NCBI GenBank assembly: GCA_021780095.1
Contig: JAJXZK010000435.1
Coordinates: forward strand, 1 to 13,075
DNA from: Acidobacteriota bacterium
Lineage (GTDB): Bacteria > Acidobacteriota > Terriglobia > Terriglobales > Acidobacteriaceae
DNA length: 13,075 nucleotides
Direction of reading: 5' to 3'
The translations under genes were made by a program, and so were the position numbers. The notes under the pieces were generated by a model. It had not been told where the DNA came from. It saw only the letters and a list, made by a program, of their open reading frames with translations, and made no database searches. Shown piece by piece: positions 1 to 7,062 of the stretch. Positions within the stretch are counted from its first letter, which is position 1, and each line of letters starts with the position of its first letter.

Positions 1-31
1 GATAGCCATCGCCGAGAGTGAGTTTCACCTA
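1..31 (-). pseudogene. uvrC: In-frame amber codon and continuation of the uvrC reading frame
   Basis: Bases 29-31 read CTA on the plus strand, which is TAG in the uvrC frame. Behind it, bases 2-28 translate as VKLTLGDGY. UvrC proteins normally read YPY(I/V)KLT at this point, so the stop sits exactly on a conserved tyrosine codon and the downstream frame is intact. One base (C instead of G at position 29) explains it. Only nine further codons are visible, so I cannot say whether more lesions follow. Confidence 0.75.
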
Positions 32-331
32 CGGATAAGTCTTGTCATCTCGCAGCAGCACGTTGAAGCGAGGTTTGCGCTGCTTGATCAGATTGTTTTC
101 CAGCGCTAACGCCTCGTGCTCGTTCGCGACCAGAATGTATTCCAGGTCGGCGGCTTCCCGCATCAGGGAACCGGTTTTTGCATTCGTCTGCGCCGCCTCA
201 AGAAAGTAAGAACGCACCCGCGACCGCAAGTTTTTGGCTTTGCCGACGTAGATTACCTTTCCGTCCACATCGTGGAACAGATAGACGCCGGGTCCAGCTG
301 GCAGCGTGCGAATTTTCTCGTGTAAGTCCAT
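29..331 (-). CDS. uvrC: UvrC excinuclease subunit C, N-terminal GIY-YIG part, interrupted by an in-frame stop
   Basis: UvrC makes the two incisions flanking a DNA lesion during UvrABC nucleotide excision repair in the cytoplasm. The visible 100 residues are the GIY-YIG nuclease domain. They contain GPGVY at 13-17, IYVGKAKNLRSR at 27-38, and NEHEALALENNLIK at 70-83 with the metal-binding Glu near residue 78, ending RFNVLLRDDKTYP. Full-length UvrC is about 600 residues. Here TAG follows the family-typical DDKTYP, but the same frame continues VKLTLGDGY to the window edge, exactly as expected after the missing tyrosine. The gene is therefore either broken by one substitution (TAC to TAG) or carries a sequence error. 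The start ATG at 331 fits the usual N-terminus of the family. The ribosome binding site is weak. Identity is very secure; functional status is not. Confidence 0.9.
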   Translation of the reverse strand: MDLHEKIRTLPAGPGVYLFHDVDGKVIYVGKAKNLRSRVRSYFLEAAQTNAKTGSLMREAADLEYILVANEHEALALENNLIKQRKPRFNVLLRDDKTYP

Positions 332-570
332 GAAATACGGCGTCCCTACCAGTGTAGGCGTTTCTCTGCAGGTTACGGATTCGACACCAGGGAAGTATCG
401 GTCGCATGTAAAAATTGCCGTTTGTGTCTCAACTCAGGGATTCTGAGCTTTATCAAATGGCCGTAACAGTAAGAAAATAATGCCTTACGTAAAATGTTCG
501 ATTGGCTGCTGGATTGCATCCTATTAAAAAGACGCGGAATCCTTTGCGTCGTTACAGGGAGAAGCTGGCT
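332..570. promoter_or_regulatory. Divergent intergenic region between uvrC and the OmpA-like gene
   Basis: These 239 bases hold no convincing gene and must carry the promoters of both flanking divergent genes. The block at about 445-495 is AT-rich and has two -10-like hexamers for the plus strand, AATAAT at 476-481 and TAAAAT at 490-495. I see no good -35 at the right distance from either, so neither is a firm call. A small dyad, GTAAG at 469-473 and CTTAC at 484-488, could be an operator or chance. AGGGAG at 556-561 is the ribosome binding site that fixes the downstream start at 571. Confidence 0.35.
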
Positions 571-1398
571 ATGACACGGAGTGCAATAAGTTCAAAAATC
601 TACCTTGGCGGAGCATCCATTCTCGTCCTAACCTTCGCGGGCTGCGCAACCAAGAATTACGTTCGCACACAGACCACCCCTCTGATCCAGCATACGAACG
701 AGCTGGAAGATCAGACAGCTGCCAACCACCGCAGCATTCAGGATGTAGATTCCCGTGCCACACAGGGCGTTCAGCGGGCACAAACCTCCGCCACCGCTGC
801 GGATCAGAAGGCGCTGGCCGCGGGACAGGCTGCGAATCAGGCACAACAGTCTGCGCAAGAAGCTATGAATCATGCAGACACCCTGGAGAGTGTCGTCAGC
901 AACCTTGACACTTACCGCCAAGTGGCCGATACGAACGTGCATTTTGCTTTTGACAAGGCGACTCTAACCAAGCATGACAAAGAGGAACTGGATAGCTTCG
1001 CCAGCCAACTTGGCAATACGAAGTCTTACATTCTGGAAATTACCGGCGGTACCGATTCGACCGGCAACAAGGACTATAACTATCAACTGAGCGAGCGGCG
1101 CGCGGAAACCGTTGCGCAGTACCTCGCGGAGAAATATAACGTTCCGGCGCACAAGTTTTATCTAATCGGCATCGGGAAAGATGTGGAAGTCGCCAGCAAC
1201 AAAAGTGCCAGCGGCCGTGCCAAGAATCGGCGCGTAGAGATCCAGCTTTTGTCCAACGCGCAGAGTCCGAATGGCCAACCAGATGCGAACGCGCAGGGTA
1301 ACTCGCAAGGCACCATGAACTCCGCGCCGGCGGCGACGGGGCAGTCCAATCCTCCAGCAGCCAACACCCAGTCCAGTCCGGGCACAGCGCAGCAGTAG
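571..1398 (+). CDS. OmpA-domain lipoprotein (Pal/OmpA-like peptidoglycan-associated outer membrane protein)
   Basis: This 275-residue protein probably tethers the outer membrane to peptidoglycan. Residues 1-24 form a lipoprotein signal peptide with lipobox FAGC, so Cys25 would be lipidated. Residues 40-115 are Gln/Ala-rich with a helical, coiled-coil look (QTAANHRSIQDVDSRATQG), resembling the periodic spacer of Lpp- or YiaD-like proteins. Residues about 122-233 are the OmpA C-terminal domain: VHFAFDKATLTKHDKEEL, TDSTGNKDYNYQLSERRAE with the Asp that binds diaminopimelate, and AKNRRVEIQLL with the matching Arg. A low-complexity Gln/Asn/Pro/Ala tail of about 45 residues follows. The start at 571 is preferred over an in-frame TTG at 502 because AGGGAG lies 9 bases upstream and the signal peptide begins properly. 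It ends 10 bases from the convergent gene. It is probably constitutive and structural; no specific partner gene is visible. Confidence 0.9.
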   Translation: MTRSAISSKIYLGGASILVLTFAGCATKNYVRTQTTPLIQHTNELEDQTAANHRSIQDVDSRATQGVQRAQTSATAADQKALAAGQAANQAQQSAQEAMNHADTLESVVSNLDTYRQVADTNVHFAFDKATLTKHDKEELDSFASQLGNTKSYILEITGGTDSTGNKDYNYQLSERRAETVAQYLAEKYNVPAHKFYLIGIGKDVEVASNKSASGRAKNRRVEIQLLSNAQSPNGQPDANAQGNSQGTMNSAPAATGQSNPPAANTQSSPGTAQQ

Positions 1399-1408
1399 CG
1401 GTAACTTC

Positions 1409-2050
1409 TTACTTGTCGTATAGAACGGGATTCAGGTCAGGATCGTTATACATTTTCAGTTGGCGGTAGACCTGAAATCGCAATTCGGCACGTAACACGC
1501 GCCGCCACAGGAGTTCCAGGCAAGTCGCCAAATCATTGCGCTGCGTCTCAAGTACCGCCAAGCGTCGCAGATTGCGCTCGCGATGACCGGGGGGAGATGG
1601 AATTCGTTCTGTCTCCTCACGCGTGTGATAGATCTTCAGGCTCATAATCGATAGCCGATCCAGCATCATTCCCGGGGTCTCAGAATGTAGCTCTGCCTGA
1701 GGATTGGGAAGGTTTTCCGCGGACAATTCCTTTAGTAAAAGTTCATCGCAGCTTTCTATTTGATCGTTGCGTCGTTGATTGATCGAGTCGATCGCGCGCT
1801 TTGCGGCCGCAATGGCGGCGTCTCCAGATTGCACGTCTCGCGCTTTATCTTCCTGGTGCCAAAGCTCAAAATTGGTGCGATGGAGCCCTACAACCGCGGC
1901 GTCGAAATCGTCGGCAGGCGGCTGAGTGAAAGGGATTTGATGCCAGCGCGCGGTCCACCCATCGAATGAATGCAGAATCTCTGTTCCGTCGATCCGTCGG
2001 CCAAATGCCATAGGCAATATCATACTGATGTCGACTGAGACTCCCTTCAT
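1409..2050 (-). CDS. DUF4254 family protein
   Basis: This is a 213-residue, mostly helical, charged cytoplasmic protein without signal peptide or membrane segment. It matches the DUF4254 family through GLHRTNFELWHQEDKAR at 55-71, followed by AIDSINQRRNDQIES at 86-100, a GMMLDRLSIMSLKIYHTREE block at 127-146 and a helical end (LETQRNDLATCLELLWRRVL). The family has no established biochemical function; from memory, members often lie near cell-surface glycan genes. The start at 2050 is chosen because AAGGA (minus strand, bases 2058-2062) lies 7 bases upstream. An in-frame ATG at 2122 would add 24 poorly coding-like residues. The gene diverges from the ATP-grasp/galT/hutH operon and converges on the OmpA-like gene, so it is probably transcribed alone in this window. 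Confidence 0.8.
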   Translation of the reverse strand: MKGVSVDISMILPMAFGRRIDGTEILHSFDGWTARWHQIPFTQPPADDFDAAVVGLHRTNFELWHQEDKARDVQSGDAAIAAAKRAIDSINQRRNDQIESCDELLLKELSAENLPNPQAELHSETPGMMLDRLSIMSLKIYHTREETERIPSPPGHRERNLRRLAVLETQRNDLATCLELLWRRVLRAELRFQVYRQLKMYNDPDLNPVLYDK

Positions 2051-2122
2051 CGTCTCATCCTTATGACGGCGCAGACAGAATCGCTTCGTCCAGGCAGAGT
2101 ATGGAGCTATACTTGCGCCCAT
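2051..2122. promoter_or_regulatory. Short divergent promoter region, DUF4254 versus ATP-grasp operon
   Basis: These 72 bases separate the two preferred start codons. For the minus strand the only clear signal is AAGGA at 2058-2062. For the plus strand TATACT at 2108-2113 resembles a -10 element, but no good -35 partner is visible. If it is used, the ATP-grasp mRNA would have almost no leader. The in-frame ATG at 2063, abutting the other gene's ribosome binding site, argues for starting the ATP-grasp gene further downstream. Confidence 0.3.
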
Positions 2123-3163
2123 ATGACGATGCGTCGCACTGGTGGAGAGATCATCTTATGCATGGCTGTCAGCTACACAGGCCATCGCTTCCTAGAGGAG
2201 GTGGCAAACCTCGGTTATCGAGTGCTTCTATTGACAATCGACGAGCATCGGAATGCCGGATGGCCATTGGATGCGATCGGCGAAGTGCACAGCATGCCTG
2301 CAGGTATGAGCTTGCAGCAAATTACCAATACAATCACCTACCTCGCGCGATCTCGAAAATTCGCGCGCATCGTTGCTTTGGACAGGTTCAATGTTGAGAT
2401 CGCTGCGGCACTGCGGGAGCATTTGCGAATACCCGGCATGGGTGTCACAACGGCCCGCTATTTTAGCGATAGGGCGGCCGCGCGCATCAAAGCGGCGCAC
2501 ATGGGAATTGAGGTTCCGGCATGTATGTTGGTCGCGAATTACGACGAATTGCGCCACTTCATGCAGGCGGTTCCAGCGCCGTGGTTGTTGACGCCTCGAA
2601 GCGCATCGTGCGGAATCGACAGCCAGCAACTTTGTGAGCCGGAGCAGGTCTGGCGCGCTCTCGATGCCTTGGGCGATCACCAGAGTGGTTTTCTCCTGGA
2701 GCAGTCAATCGAGGCTGATCGCATATACGTCGATAGCCTCACCGCGGATGGAAAGGTGTTGTTCTCTGCCGTATCCCCCAATCGGGCGGGATCGTCAGAA
2801 GGAGCCGAGGCAAGTGAACTGTTGCCCCCGGGTAAGAAAAGTACTACCACGGCGGAAATCGAACAACTCAGGCGTGCGAATACTGCGTTGCTTTCCAGTA
2901 TGAGGATGGCGCGCGGAGTTACGCACACGGAATTCCTTCGTTCCAGGTCGACCGGAGAGTTCTACTTTATGGAAACGGCAGCGAATGTCGACGATCGTTG
3001 CGTTGCGGCCATGATGCAAGAGACTCATGAGCTGAATCTGTGGAGGGAGTGGGCCAGGTTAGAGGTTGCCGCCATGCGCGGCGAGCCATACGCTTTGCCC
3101 TCGAGAGCGAGTGCTCGCAAGGCATTTGCTGGGAGCGCCGAAGGTCAACATCGATTAGCATGA
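2123..3163 (+). CDS. ATP-grasp domain protein (carbamoyl-phosphate-synthase-like fold), substrate unknown
   Basis: ATP-grasp enzymes join a carboxylate to an amine or thiol through an acyl-phosphate intermediate. This 346-residue protein has an N-terminal Rossmann-like part ([28 protein letters not shown], about 11-38), the linker [20 protein letters not shown], the subdomain [16 protein letters not shown] (about 120-135), [21 protein letters not shown] (about 190-210) and the metal-binding strands HTEF (Glu270) and ETAAN (Glu284, Asn288). The strand that normally reads KPR has TPR ([12 protein letters not shown]), so the ATP-contacting Lys appears replaced. The start is uncertain: ATG at 2063, 2123, 2129 and 2162 are all in frame. 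I chose 2123 because the family core begins shortly after it and it leaves room for a promoter. The stop overlaps galT by ATGA, implying translational coupling. The real substrate cannot be read from the sequence. Confidence 0.75.
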   Translation: MTMRRTGGEIILCMAVSYTGHRFLEEVANLGYRVLLLTIDEHRNAGWPLDAIGEVHSMPAGMSLQQITNTITYLARSRKFARIVALDRFNVEIAAALREHLRIPGMGVTTARYFSDRAAARIKAAHMGIEVPACMLVANYDELRHFMQAVPAPWLLTPRSASCGIDSQQLCEPEQVWRALDALGDHQSGFLLEQSIEADRIYVDSLTADGKVLFSAVSPNRAGSSEGAEASELLPPGKKSTTTAEIEQLRRANTALLSSMRMARGVTHTEFLRSRSTGEFYFMETAANVDDRCVAAMMQETHELNLWREWARLEVAAMRGEPYALPSRASARKAFAGSAEGQHRLA

Positions 3164-4242
3164 GTAGGGACCTTTTGACCCCACCTCCTATGCTGCCACC
3201 CACCTGGCTTCAAGTTCCACATCGCCGCTTCAATCCGCTGACACGAGAGTGGGTTCTGGTATCGCCGCATCGCACCCAGCGACCCTGGCAGGGAGAGGTT
3301 GCGAAGACTGAGACCCTCCCGGCGATTCACTATGACCCCACGTGCTATCTGTGTCCCGGTAATACGCGAGCTGGCGGACACCAAAATCCGCAGTATAACC
3401 ACCTGTTTGTCTTTGACAACGACTATGCCGCGCTTCTCCCGGATATTGTTCCGCTAACGGGTGCGCCACATGGCGATTTGTTTCGTGCTGAGCGAGAACT
3501 GGGAATTTGCCGCGTCCTCTGCTTCCATCGTGACCACGATTTGACCCTGGCACGGATGCAGCTGCGGGACATCGAACGCGTCGTGGAAGAATGGGTCTCG
3601 CAGTGTCAAGATTTAGGTCAACGTGCCGAGATCAACTACGTTCAAATTTTTGAAAATCGCGGCCAAATGATGGGCGCCAGCAACCCGCATCCGCATTGCC
3701 AAGTCTGGTCCACGGAGCACATTCCGGACGAACCGCTGGCGGAGCAAGTCGCGCAACTGGCGTACCTGGCTTCACACGGCAGTTGCCTGCTCTGCGACAC
3801 CGTTTCTCACGAGGTGCAATCGGCGGAACGAATCGTCTGCGAGAATCGCGAGTTCGTCGCGCTGGTGCCGTTCTGGGCAGTTTGGCCGTTCGAAACGCTC
3901 GTGCTGAGCCGAAGTCACTTTGGAACATTCACGGAGATGGATTCCGCCCAGAAAGTGGACCTGGCGGATATTTTGAAACAAGTCACAACGCGCTACGACA
4001 ATCTATTTCACACCAGCTTTCCCTACACGATGGGATTTCACCAGAGTCCGACGGATTCGAAATCGCACCCAGAGTGGCATTTTCATGCGCATTTCTATCC
4101 GCCGCTTCTGCGGTCGGCGACCATCCGGAAATTCATGGTCGGATTTGAAATGCTGGGAATGCCGCAGCGCGACATCACGCCGGAAAGCGCAGCCGAGAGA
4201 CTACGCGCCGTGAGCAATCGACACTACACACTGGAAATATAA
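3160..4242 (+). CDS. galT: Galactose-1-phosphate uridylyltransferase (EC 2.7.7.12)
   Basis: GalT exchanges UMP between UDP-glucose and galactose-1-phosphate in the Leloir pathway, in the cytoplasm. At 360 residues it has the usual length (E. coli about 348). Visible are zinc ligands CYLC (Cys62, Cys65), RDH (His126), and the catalytic NPHPHCQVW, in which His179 of HPH carries the uridylyl intermediate. The C-terminal half is very close to the E. coli type: [54 protein letters not shown] and a final [13 protein letters not shown]. An extra CLLC pair lies near residue 209. The ATG overlaps the ATP-grasp stop, so translation is probably coupled; I see no own Shine-Dalgarno at good distance. galK and galE are not in the window. 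Identification is secure. The pairing with an ATP-grasp enzyme suggests a link to nucleotide-sugar or surface-glycan supply, which is inference. Confidence 0.95.
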   Translation: MSRDLLTPPPMLPPTWLQVPHRRFNPLTREWVLVSPHRTQRPWQGEVAKTETLPAIHYDPTCYLCPGNTRAGGHQNPQYNHLFVFDNDYAALLPDIVPLTGAPHGDLFRAERELGICRVLCFHRDHDLTLARMQLRDIERVVEEWVSQCQDLGQRAEINYVQIFENRGQMMGASNPHPHCQVWSTEHIPDEPLAEQVAQLAYLASHGSCLLCDTVSHEVQSAERIVCENREFVALVPFWAVWPFETLVLSRSHFGTFTEMDSAQKVDLADILKQVTTRYDNLFHTSFPYTMGFHQSPTDSKSHPEWHFHAHFYPPLLRSATIRKFMVGFEMLGMPQRDITPESAAERLRAVSNRHYTLEI

Positions 4243-4243
4243 A

Positions 4244-4248
4244 AGAGG
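4244..4248 (+). promoter_or_regulatory. Ribosome binding site of hutH, decides the TTG start
   Basis: AGAGG lies 8 bases before TTG at 4257, in the 14-base gap after galT. The first in-frame ATG comes only at residue 38 of the reading, inside the conserved part of the enzyme, so this site supports initiation at TTG. Confidence 0.6.
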
Positions 4249-4256
4249 CGAACGCT

Positions 4257-5798
4257 TTGAGTTCCTCATCGCTTGCATTGAACGGACAGCCGCTGACCTT
4301 GGAAGAGCTTGCGTCCGTGGCCTACTCAAAAATACCGGTCGTTCTGCATCCGGAGGCACGGCGGCGCATGGAGGCGTCCCGCGCGGTGGTGGACAGCTAT
4401 CTCGCCAAAGGTGCGACGGTCTACGGCATCAACACAGGCTTTGGCAAAATGTCGGAGGTATCGATTCCTCCCGATCAACTGGCCGACCTGCAATTGAACC
4501 TGGTTCGCAGCCATGCGTGCGGCGTGGGCGAATCGCTGGCGGAAGCGGAAATTCGCGGCATGCTGCTTCTGCGGGCGAATGTGCTGGCGAAGGGAACCAG
4601 TGGGGTGCGCGTATCGGTGGCGGAACATCTGTTGAACATGCTTGAAAACAATCTTAGTCCGGTCGTACCAGCCCGCGGGTCGGTTGGGGCAAGTGGAGAC
4701 CTGGCGCCGCTGGCTCATCTTGCGCTGGGAATGATCGGCGAAGGAGAAGTGTTCTATCAAGGCAAGCGCGTGGGCGCACGTCAGGCTTTGAGCGCGGCCG
4801 GCCTGGAGCCGTTGCAGCTTGCACCCAAGGAAGGCCTGGCATTGCTGAATGGTACGCAAGCCATGGCGGCTGTAGGCGGGTTGGCGCTGTTGCGCGCCGA
4901 ACGCGTCGCTCGTCTGGCAGACCTGGCCGGCGCGATGACGCTGGAAGCCTTGAAGGGTACGCCGACCGCGTTCGATGAAAGGATTCACGCAGCGCGGCCG
5001 CATCCCGGCCAGGTGGAAGTTGCGCGACATCTGCGGTCGTTGTTGGCGCAGAGTGAGATCCGAGAATCGCATCGCGAGCATGATCCGCGCGTCCAGGATG
5101 CATACTGCCTGCGCTGCATGCCACAGGTCCATGGAGCAGTCCTGGATGGACTGGCGCAGGGAAGGCGAGTGCTTGAAATTGAAATGGGCTCCGCGACCGA
5201 CAATCCGCTGGTCTTTGTCGCCGATGCGAATGCGGAGACTGCGAAAAGTGAGATTCTTTCAGGCGGCAATTTTCATGGCGCGCCGCTAGCCTATGTTTTC
5301 GACTACGCAGCCATTGTGATAACGGACCTGATGAGCATTTGCGAACGTCGCATCGATCGACTGGTGAATCCCGATTTGAATGAAGGCCTTCCGCCTTTTC
5401 TTACGCCGCGTGCCGGCGTTTCGTCCGGCTATATGGTGGCGCATGTGGCCGCAGCCGCGCTGCTTGCGGAGGCGCGAGTGCTCGCTCATCCATCTTCCGT
5501 CGACAGCGTTCCGACCTCTGGCGGTAAAGAGGATCATGTATCTATGGGGATGACGGCCGCGTGGAAGCTGCGACAAATCGTCGAGAATGCGGAGTCAATG
5601 CTGGCCATCGAATTGATGGCTGCCGCCGAGGGCCTGGAATATCGCAGGCCACTCAAGCCGGCGGTACGTGTGGAAGCCGCGTGGAATCAGGTGCGCAGTG
5701 TTGTCGCCAAGCTTGAACGCGACCGCACGTTGCACCCTGATATCGCGAACCTGCGCGCAGCCATTCTCAGTGGGACGCTGGACGACTGGATGCTTTGA
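4257..5798 (+). CDS. hutH: Histidine ammonia-lyase (EC 4.3.1.3)
   Basis: The enzyme deaminates L-histidine to urocanate and ammonia, the first step of histidine catabolism, in the cytoplasm. The 513-residue length is typical. The electrophilic MIO cofactor would form from Ala145-Ser146-Gly147 in GSVGASGDLAPLAH. VYGINTGFG carries the catalytic Tyr56. NLVRSHACGVG has the SH pair typical of histidine rather than phenylalanine lyases, and KEDHVSMG (Glu425) also favours histidine. QDAYCLRCMPQVHG and GGNFHGAPLAY complete the core. The start is TTG, supported by AGAGG 8 bases upstream. It follows galT by 14 bases and is likely co-transcribed, so it stands apart from the rest of the hut pathway (hutU, hutI, hutG are not visible). 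A tyrosine lyase or aminomutase of the same fold is possible but less likely. Confidence 0.93.
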   Translation: MSSSSLALNGQPLTLEELASVAYSKIPVVLHPEARRRMEASRAVVDSYLAKGATVYGINTGFGKMSEVSIPPDQLADLQLNLVRSHACGVGESLAEAEIRGMLLLRANVLAKGTSGVRVSVAEHLLNMLENNLSPVVPARGSVGASGDLAPLAHLALGMIGEGEVFYQGKRVGARQALSAAGLEPLQLAPKEGLALLNGTQAMAAVGGLALLRAERVARLADLAGAMTLEALKGTPTAFDERIHAARPHPGQVEVARHLRSLLAQSEIRESHREHDPRVQDAYCLRCMPQVHGAVLDGLAQGRRVLEIEMGSATDNPLVFVADANAETAKSEILSGGNFHGAPLAYVFDYAAIVITDLMSICERRIDRLVNPDLNEGLPPFLTPRAGVSSGYMVAHVAAAALLAEARVLAHPSSVDSVPTSGGKEDHVSMGMTAAWKLRQIVENAESMLAIELMAAAEGLEYRRPLKPAVRVEAAWNQVRSVVAKLERDRTLHPDIANLRAAILSGTLDDWML

Positions 5799-5827
5799 GC
5801 GAGTCGCAACGGGTCAACCCATCTCGC
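5799..5827. terminator. Possible bidirectional stem between convergent hutH and NagX-like genes
   Basis: GCGAG at 5799-5803 can pair with CTCGC at 5823-5827, enclosing an inner GGGT/ACCC dyad at 5811-5820. It lies exactly between two convergent genes, where a shared terminator is expected. There is no T-run on either side and the internal loop is asymmetric, so it is a weak candidate. Confidence 0.25.
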
Positions 5828-5829
5828 AA

Positions 5830-7062
5830 TTAGAGTTGCAGGCGAATTCGCATACGAGTCAGAACGGCCGAGACAGCCAGGATGGCAAAGGTGAAAAGGA
5901 TGGCCCCGAGAACTCCCGAAGCCCCCGTCTGTAAGTATCGATCGAGATAGGCGAACCCGACAAACGCTGTGAGATAGGCGTAGATATCGGGCAGCAAATA
6001 TGTCAGCAATGTGTTTTCGCCAGCGGACTTCACGAAAAACGCCCAACGAGTTTTTCCCATCACGTCGCAGACCCAGTAGAGCAACATGAAGCAAAGAACG
6101 CTCGCACCCACGCTTGCGAGGCACCACGTGGGAGTAGCTCTAATTTTCGAAATACCAAGCGGAGCCAGGATCCACGCTGCCGCGAGCGTGACGACAGCAA
6201 ATCCCAGAGCCAGCCACATTTTCTGACGGAGACGCTGCCAGCGATGTTTGCCGAGGAAGATGATCGACGTCACCACGCCTGCCATCACGATAGAAGCCGA
6301 AGAACCCTGGCCGAACGGCCAGATGTAGAGCGGCAGGTGTCGCGGGAGGCGGATGATATGCCCCGTTGCGAGCGCACAAAATGCTGTCAGCGCAACAAAC
6401 CATGCCAGCGGAGCCCACAACCATCGTCGGGTGGAGACATACAGGAGCGCGACCGAGAAGTAGGCGAATCCGATGAGTCCTAAAATCTCAGGGTAGGAGA
6501 AATCAATCCACGCGGAGGCTCCGTGCGTCGTTCTGCGGAAGATCGCGAACACGCCGATGATCGTTAGAAAGCCCACGATCCGCAGGCCGAGAAAGATACG
6601 TGCGTGCCGTGTGTTGCGACTCGGAACCAGCCAGAAGAGGATCGCGCCTGCTAGCCCGATCAGCGCCCAGGCGGCTGTCGGTAGTCCCATGCGAACTGGA
6701 TCTCCCTTTTCTGCATTCGCGAGAATCAATCCCAGAACAACCAGGCCGATGGAGCGCGAGAGAATGTGTTGCCAAAGAGCAACGTAGGACGGGTTGCGCT
6801 TCAGTCTCCCCGCAATCGCAATGGGCATCGACATGCCCACAATGAACAGGAAGAATGGAAACACCATGTCCACATACGTCATGGCATCCTGCTGCATGTG
6901 GGCGTGGTAAGTCCACCAGGGAAGCCCGCGAACCCCGGCGAGATCGTTCACAAAGATCATGACCATCATCGTCAGGCCGCGAAACACGTCGATCGATGCG
7001 ATGCGAGCGGTGGGTGCGGTTACAGTCGCGGGAGTGGATACAAGGGTCGGCGAGGCGCTCAT
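5830..7062 (-). CDS. NagX/HGSNAT-like membrane acyltransferase (DUF5009, COG4299)
   Basis: This 410-residue multi-pass membrane protein has about ten hydrophobic segments. The N-terminal signature IASIDVFRGLTMMVMIFVND (21-40) and the following VDMVFPFFLFIVGMSMPIAIAGRL (64-87) define the family of human heparan-alpha-glucosaminide N-acetyltransferase. The stretch HMQQDAMTYVDMVFP aligns without gaps to the human segment beginning HASWNG, whose His is the catalytic residue, so His55 would be the active histidine. Bacterial relatives called NagX belong to N-acetylglucosamine utilisation regulons. The ATG overlaps the stop of the upstream chitinase gene (ATGA), with GGAGG just before it, so the two are translationally coupled. 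I infer inner-membrane acetylation or transport of a chitin-derived sugar; the exact substrate is not shown. The first 20 residues are Thr/Ala/Pro-rich and variable. Confidence 0.85.
   Translation of the reverse strand: MSASPTLVSTPATVTAPTARIASIDVFRGLTMMVMIFVNDLAGVRGLPWWTYHAHMQQDAMTYVDMVFPFFLFIVGMSMPIAIAGRLKRNPSYVALWQHILSRSIGLVVLGLILANAEKGDPVRMGLPTAAWALIGLAGAILFWLVPSRNTRHARIFLGLRIVGFLTIIGVFAIFRRTTHGASAWIDFSYPEILGLIGFAYFSVALLYVSTRRWLWAPLAWFVALTAFCALATGHIIRLPRHLPLYIWPFGQGSSASIVMAGVVTSIIFLGKHRWQRLRQKMWLALGFAVVTLAAAWILAPLGISKIRATPTWCLASVGASVLCFMLLYWVCDVMGKTRWAFFVKSAGENTLLTYLLPDIYAYLTAFVGFAYLDRYLQTGASGVLGAILFTFAILAVSAVLTRMRIRLQL

Noticed and set aside
502..570. Longer OmpA-like protein starting at TTG 502
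   Set aside because: The added 23 residues are basic and precede a complete lipoprotein signal peptide; AGGGAG is correctly spaced before ATG 571 instead.
2051..2122. DUF4254 start at 2122 and ATP-grasp start at 2063, giving overlapping divergent genes
   Set aside because: AAGGA lies 7 bases before ATG 2050, and the extra N-terminal residues on both sides look unlike the families.
3040..3159. Upstream extension of galT inside the ATP-grasp gene
   Set aside because: This is the shadow frame of the ATP-grasp coding sequence; the GalT core begins shortly after ATG 3160, which overlaps the preceding stop.
4326..5132. Long minus-strand open frame inside hutH (268 residues)
   Set aside because: It lies opposite a fully conserved HutH and shows no recognisable domain, and its composition is Arg/Gln/His-rich as expected for an antisense shadow.
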